Of a stretch of 64,000 nucleotides of DNA, positions 60,501 through 64,000 are shown in pieces (position 1 is the first letter of the stretch; every line of letters begins with the position of its first letter). The position numbers and the translations under genes were made by a program. Where the stretch lies: the NCBI GenBank assembly GCA_947453695.1, contig CANGHW010000001.1, positions 1 through 64,000 of the forward strand, in the 5' to 3' direction. Source of the DNA: Opitutia bacterium. GTDB taxonomy: Bacteria > Verrucomicrobiota > Verrucomicrobiia > Opitutales > Opitutaceae. The notes under the pieces are model-generated. The model was not told the origin of the DNA. It worked only from the letters and a program-made list of their open reading frames with translations, and made no database searches.

Positions 60501-63122
60501 ATGATCAAACGTCTCTTCGGCTTCGCGCTCCTCGCGCTCTCGCTCTGCGCCGCTCGCGCGCAGACCATCACCGTCTACAGCAGCGGCACCGTCGAACGTG
60601 GCGGTTCGCGCCAACTCTCGGCCTACGTGCCGCTCAGCCCCGCCACCGTCACATGGTCCGTCAACGGCATCGATGGCGGTGATGCCACGGTCGGCACCGT
60701 TTCCGCTAGTGGTCTCTTCAAAGCCCCCGCGGTGATCCCGGCCAACAACATCGTCGCGGTGCGGGCGACGAGCACGGCTTCCCCGGCGAAGTTTGGCGAG
60801 GTGGCGATGACCATCACGCAACCCGCCGTGCAGCTATGGAGCAGCTCGCCGAGCAAGGTGCCGGCCGGCAGTTTCGTGCTGTCGCTGAATGGTTCCAATT
60901 TCACCGCCGCCTCCGTCGTGCAATTCGGAGGGGTGCCCCTGACGACGACCTACGTTTCGCCGACGAGCCTCAAGGCTGCGGGCGTCGCGACGGCCGCGCA
61001 GGTCGGCACAAATGTGAAAGTCACAGTCGTGAATCCCGGCCTCGGTGGCACTACGAGCTCAGCAGTGAGCATCGCCGTGACCGCGCCGCTGCCGATCACG
61101 GTGGCGCTCAATCCGACCAGTGCGACTCTCACGACGGGTGCGACGCGGCAGTTCGCCGCCACTGTGACCAACACATCGAACACCGCCGTCACGTGGAGCG
61201 TTAACAATCTCGCTGGCGGTGATGCCGTCGTCGGCACGATCACTTCCGCCGGGCTCTACACCGCGCCCGCGGCCGTGCCGGCGGTTGCAGTAACGGTGCG
61301 TGCCACGAGCGTGGCGAATCCGGCGGTCTCTGCTCAGGCGACGGTGACGGTCCAGCCTCCGCCGCCGCCCGTGGTCGCGATTTCGCCCGGCTCCGCCTCG
61401 GTGCAGGCGGGCAAGTCGCAGCAGTTTTTTGCGAGCGTCACCGGTGCCGCCAACACCGCGGTGACGTGGAGTGTGAACAATTTCGCCGGGGGCGATGCCG
61501 CGGTTGGCACGATCACGCCATCCGGTCTCTACACGGCGCCTCAGTCGGTGCCGAATCCCGCGAGCGTGACCATCCGCGCCGCCAGTGTGGTCGACGTCAC
61601 GGTCGGGGCGATCGCAACCGTCGCGATCACGCAGCCGCCGGGCGGTGGTGTCAGCCAGGGCACGCCCAACCTCGCGGCCGGACGTTTCCTCGAACAGGCC
61701 GCCTACGGCCCGACGCCAGCGGAACTCGCCAAGGTCAATGCCATCGGGGTGAACGCCTGGCTCGACCAGCAGTTCGCGATGGCGGAGACGCCGATCAACA
61801 ATCCCGGCGGCATGCTCATGAGCACGGTGCAGGCCGAGTATCTCGCCCGTCTCGCCAACGCCCCGGACCAGCTCCGCCAGCGCGTCGCCTACGCCCTGAG
61901 CCAGATCATCGTGATCTCCGCCAACAAGAACATCTACCCCGATGAGTTGGTGCCCTACCTGCAGATCCTCAGTCGCAATGCCTTTGGCAATTACCGGACG
62001 CTCCTCGATGAGATCGCGCACAGTTCGCAGATGGGCAAATACCTCGACCTCGCCAACAGCAACAAGCCGATGGGCGTGAGCGCGGCCAACGAGAACTTCG
62101 CCCGCGAGCTCATGCAGCTCTTCACCATCGGCCTCTATCTCCTCAACCCAGACGGCTCGCGCCAGCTCCAATACCAGCTCAAGGACGACGGCACGCCCGA
62201 CCTCGTGGCACCGATGATTCCGATTCGCGCCTACGACCAGGCGACCGTGCAGCAGGTCGCTCTCGCGCTCACCGGTTGGACCTTCCCCGGGCCCAATGCC
62301 AACAACTGGGAGAACTTCTCGGGTCCGCTCCAGCCGAGCCCCATCAACCACGATCTCCGCGCCAAGACTCTCGTCGGCGTCACGCTGCCCGCCGGCCAGT
62401 CACCGCAGGCCGACATGACCGGCGTCCTCGACTGGCTGTTCAACCACCCGAACATCGCTCCGTTCATCTCCACGCGGCTCATCCGCGCCCTCGTGAAGAG
62501 CAACCCCACGCCGGCCTACATCGCTCGCGTGTCCGCCGTGTTCGCGGACAACGGCGCGGGTGTCCGTGGTGACCTGAAGGCCGTGGTGCGTGCAATTCTC
62601 ACCGATGCCGAAGCCCGCAACGACGTCCCAGTCGCCGATTCTGGCCGCCTCAAGGATCCGCTCCTCAACGTCGTCGCCTTTGTGCGAGCGCTCGGCGGCT
62701 CGATTTCCCCGACCAATCAGCAGGCGTGGACGTTTACCCGCATGAGCCAGACCCCGGTGACGCCGAATTCTGTCTTCGGCTTCTACTCGCCGCTCTACCG
62801 TATTCCACGCTCCACGCTCAACGGCCCCGAATTTCAGATCTATGGCCCGACGGAGTCCGTGCTGCGCGGCAACGTCTACTGGCAGATCATCTCGAATCCC
62901 GGCACGGACTTCGCGGTCGACACGACGCCCTTCCTCGCGCTCGCCGGCAACACCATCGCCCTGATCGATGCATGCGACCAGACGCTGCTCTACGGCCGTA
63001 TGCCGACCGCGATGCGCCAGAGCCTCGCCAACGCCATCAACGCCCAGGGCGACGCCGTCAGCCGCGCCCGCACCGCGCTCTACCTCACCGCGCTCTCGGG
63101 CTTTTACGCTGTCCAATACTGA
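60501..63122 (+). CDS. DUF1800 family protein with N-terminal Ig-like domains
   Basis: 873 residues from the ATG at 60501; the frame is open ~130 bp further up but without a better start. A signal peptide ends CAARA. Residues about 20-420 hold four Ig-like domains of the type TVTWSVNxxxGGDAxVGTVxxSGLYxAP, seen over their key positions. Residues about 430-870 form the DUF1800 domain (RFLEQAAYGPTPAEL, NENFARELMQLFTIGLY). Members are exported proteins encoded beside DUF1501 partners; their activity is unknown. The upstream gap 60224-60500 has GC-rich palindromes (GGCGCCGTCGGCGCC at 60340) but no gene. Confidence 0.92.
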   Translation: MIKRLFGFALLALSLCAARAQTITVYSSGTVERGGSRQLSAYVPLSPATVTWSVNGIDGGDATVGTVSASGLFKAPAVIPANNIVAVRATSTASPAKFGEVAMTITQPAVQLWSSSPSKVPAGSFVLSLNGSNFTAASVVQFGGVPLTTTYVSPTSLKAAGVATAAQVGTNVKVTVVNPGLGGTTSSAVSIAVTAPLPITVALNPTSATLTTGATRQFAATVTNTSNTAVTWSVNNLAGGDAVVGTITSAGLYTAPAAVPAVAVTVRATSVANPAVSAQATVTVQPPPPPVVAISPGSASVQAGKSQQFFASVTGAANTAVTWSVNNFAGGDAAVGTITPSGLYTAPQSVPNPASVTIRAASVVDVTVGAIATVAITQPPGGGVSQGTPNLAAGRFLEQAAYGPTPAELAKVNAIGVNAWLDQQFAMAETPINNPGGMLMSTVQAEYLARLANAPDQLRQRVAYALSQIIVISANKNIYPDELVPYLQILSRNAFGNYRTLLDEIAHSSQMGKYLDLANSNKPMGVSAANENFARELMQLFTIGLYLLNPDGSRQLQYQLKDDGTPDLVAPMIPIRAYDQATVQQVALALTGWTFPGPNANNWENFSGPLQPSPINHDLRAKTLVGVTLPAGQSPQADMTGVLDWLFNHPNIAPFISTRLIRALVKSNPTPAYIARVSAVFADNGAGVRGDLKAVVRAILTDAEARNDVPVADSGRLKDPLLNVVAFVRALGGSISPTNQQAWTFTRMSQTPVTPNSVFGFYSPLYRIPRSTLNGPEFQIYGPTESVLRGNVYWQIISNPGTDFAVDTTPFLALAGNTIALIDACDQTLLYGRMPTAMRQSLANAINAQGDAVSRARTALYLTALSGFYAVQY

Positions 63123-63162
63123 ACTCCGCCACTCCACCGCCATCGCTCTTCCGCTTACCGAC

Positions 63163-64000
63163 ATGCAACACCGCTCCTTCCTCTCCCGCCGCAATTTCCT
63201 TCAGAAGACCACGCTACTCGCGGCCACCGCCGGCCTCGGCCGCATCGGCCTCCTCAACGCCCGGGCGCAGACCGCGTCCAGCTCCTCCGACTACAAGGCG
63301 CTCGTCTGCGTCTTCCTGCTCGGTGGCAATGATGGCCATAACATGATCGTGCCGCTCTCCGGCAATGCCCTCGCGGCCTACAAGGCCGCCCGCGGCTCGC
63401 TCGCGTTGCCCGACCAGAACACGCAGGTGCTCCCGGTCTCCGCCAAGAACGGCACACCCTACGGACTCAACAGTGGCCTCGCCGCGCTCCATTCGCTCTG
63501 GGCTCAGGGCAAACTCGCGGCCATTGCCAACATGGGTATGCTCGTAAAGCCCACGACGCGCTCCCAATACCTCGGTGCGAGCGTCGGACTCCCGACGAAT
63601 CTGTTTTCGCACTCGGACCAGATCATCGCGATGCAGGCGGGCGATCCCTTCGGCTCCGGCGGCTCCGGCTGGGCCGGCCGCGTCGCCGACGCCACACGAG
63701 GAATGAACGCCGCCTCAACCTTCCCGCCGGCGATCTCGTTCGCCGGTTCATCGCTCTTCTGCTCCGGCAATGTCGTCCAGTCGACGAGCCTGATCCCTGG
63801 CTTCAATCTCTGGGGCGACGGCATGTCGGCGTGGCCCGCCAGCGCCGCCAATGCCAAGGCTCAGGCGCTGCAGGAAATCATCTCGTTCAATAGCGGTGTC
63901 TCCATGGTGCAGGCGGCGAACGACGTGCGCGCCGACGGCATCGAACTGAACGGCATGCTCACTGGTCTCAGTGGCGGTGGGTTCAGCACGCCGTTTCCCG
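63163..64000 (+). CDS. DUF1501 family protein, 3' end outside the window
   Basis: Open from the ATG at 63163 to the right edge (about 279 codons). The N-terminus has a Tat-like signal (SRRNFLQKTTLLAATAGLG, shown in key part), followed by LVCVFLLGGNDGHNMIVPL, the typical start of DUF1501 proteins of the alkaline-phosphatase-like fold, and QYLGASVGLPTNLFSHSDQI. It starts 40 bp after the DUF1800 stop. This pair is conserved in Verrucomicrobiota and Planctomycetota; the function is unsettled. The C-terminus is missing. Confidence 0.9.
   Translation, partial: MQHRSFLSRRNFLQKTTLLAATAGLGRIGLLNARAQTASSSSDYKALVCVFLLGGNDGHNMIVPLSGNALAAYKAARGSLALPDQNTQVLPVSAKNGTPYGLNSGLAALHSLWAQGKLAAIANMGMLVKPTTRSQYLGASVGLPTNLFSHSDQIIAMQAGDPFGSGGSGWAGRVADATRGMNAASTFPPAISFAGSSLFCSGNVVQSTSLIPGFNLWGDGMSAWPASAANAKAQALQEIISFNSGVSMVQAANDVRADGIELNGMLTGLSGGGFSTPFP

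Noticed and set aside
1-64000. tRNA, rRNA, transposase or integrase genes
   Set aside because: None could be recognised by eye; a dedicated tRNA or HMM search could still find a missed tRNA.

Overview
The window is high-GC bacterial DNA. Its gene content fits the Verrucomicrobiota, most likely an Opitutaceae-type organism. Clues are a large TonB receptor with an NPFEV-type start and no obvious TonB box, pectin esterase with C-terminal beta-repeat extensions, prepilin-like proteins ending in a DDGDLTTG motif, the LL-diaminopimelate aminotransferase route to lysine, and a DUF1800/DUF1501 pair. This placement is inferred from protein features only; no rRNA or marker gene is present.

Layout. 1-5.8 kb: two tandem, related signalling-type proteins (TIR domain, membrane anchor, duplicated TPR modules), the first cut by the window edge. 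5.9-8 kb: secreted S9 peptidase. 8.1-12.9 kb (minus): a tight five-gene run holding a SET-domain protein, a PqaA-like protein, a ChaN-like lipoprotein, a c-type cytochrome and a SorA-like molybdoenzyme, divergent from a TonB receptor (13.1-16 kb). 16-17.7 kb: nadR-pnuC for nicotinamide riboside salvage. 17.8-21.4 kb: recD2, a vapBC module and a HAD phosphatase. 21.5-25.2 kb: an Mla-type lipid transport operon (permease, ATPase, MCE protein, lipoprotein). 25.6-27.8 kb: dapL divergent from a variant panC. 27.9-31.8 kb: DeoR-type regulator, class II aldolase and bifunctional rhamnulose-1-phosphate aldolase/lactaldehyde dehydrogenase. 31.9-35.8 kb: second vapBC and two overlapping pectinesterases. 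35.9-38.2 kb: large membrane protein. 38.3-46.4 kb: two paralogous M13 metallopeptidases flanking a convergent five-gene prepilin-like cluster. 46.4-50.8 kb: accessory stretch with a 21-bp tandem repeat, an unknown helical protein, higBA and a lower-GC gene with a HEPN-like RNYVQH motif. 50.9-55.9 kb: a broken thioredoxin-like gene, rhaB and, divergently, lutABC. 56-58.7 kb: two PQQ-type sugar dehydrogenases. 58.8-64 kb: arylamine N-acetyltransferase, pseudopilin, DUF1800 protein and the start of a DUF1501 protein.

How the parts fit. Pectinesterases, RhaB, the RhaD-type fusion and LutABC sketch a route from pectin/rhamnogalacturonan to L-rhamnose, then DHAP plus lactaldehyde, lactate and pyruvate; rhamnose isomerase and a sugar permease are not in the window. 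Several dispersed palindromic (REP-like) elements occur between and, unusually, inside genes: one perfect 17-bp-arm palindrome forms the linker of the TIR protein, and another lies in a cytochrome signal peptide. The most interesting unexplained items are the HEPN-like orphan next to higBA, the in-gene palindromes, and the 21-bp heptad-encoding repeat. All protein assignments come from motif recognition by eye, without database searches.
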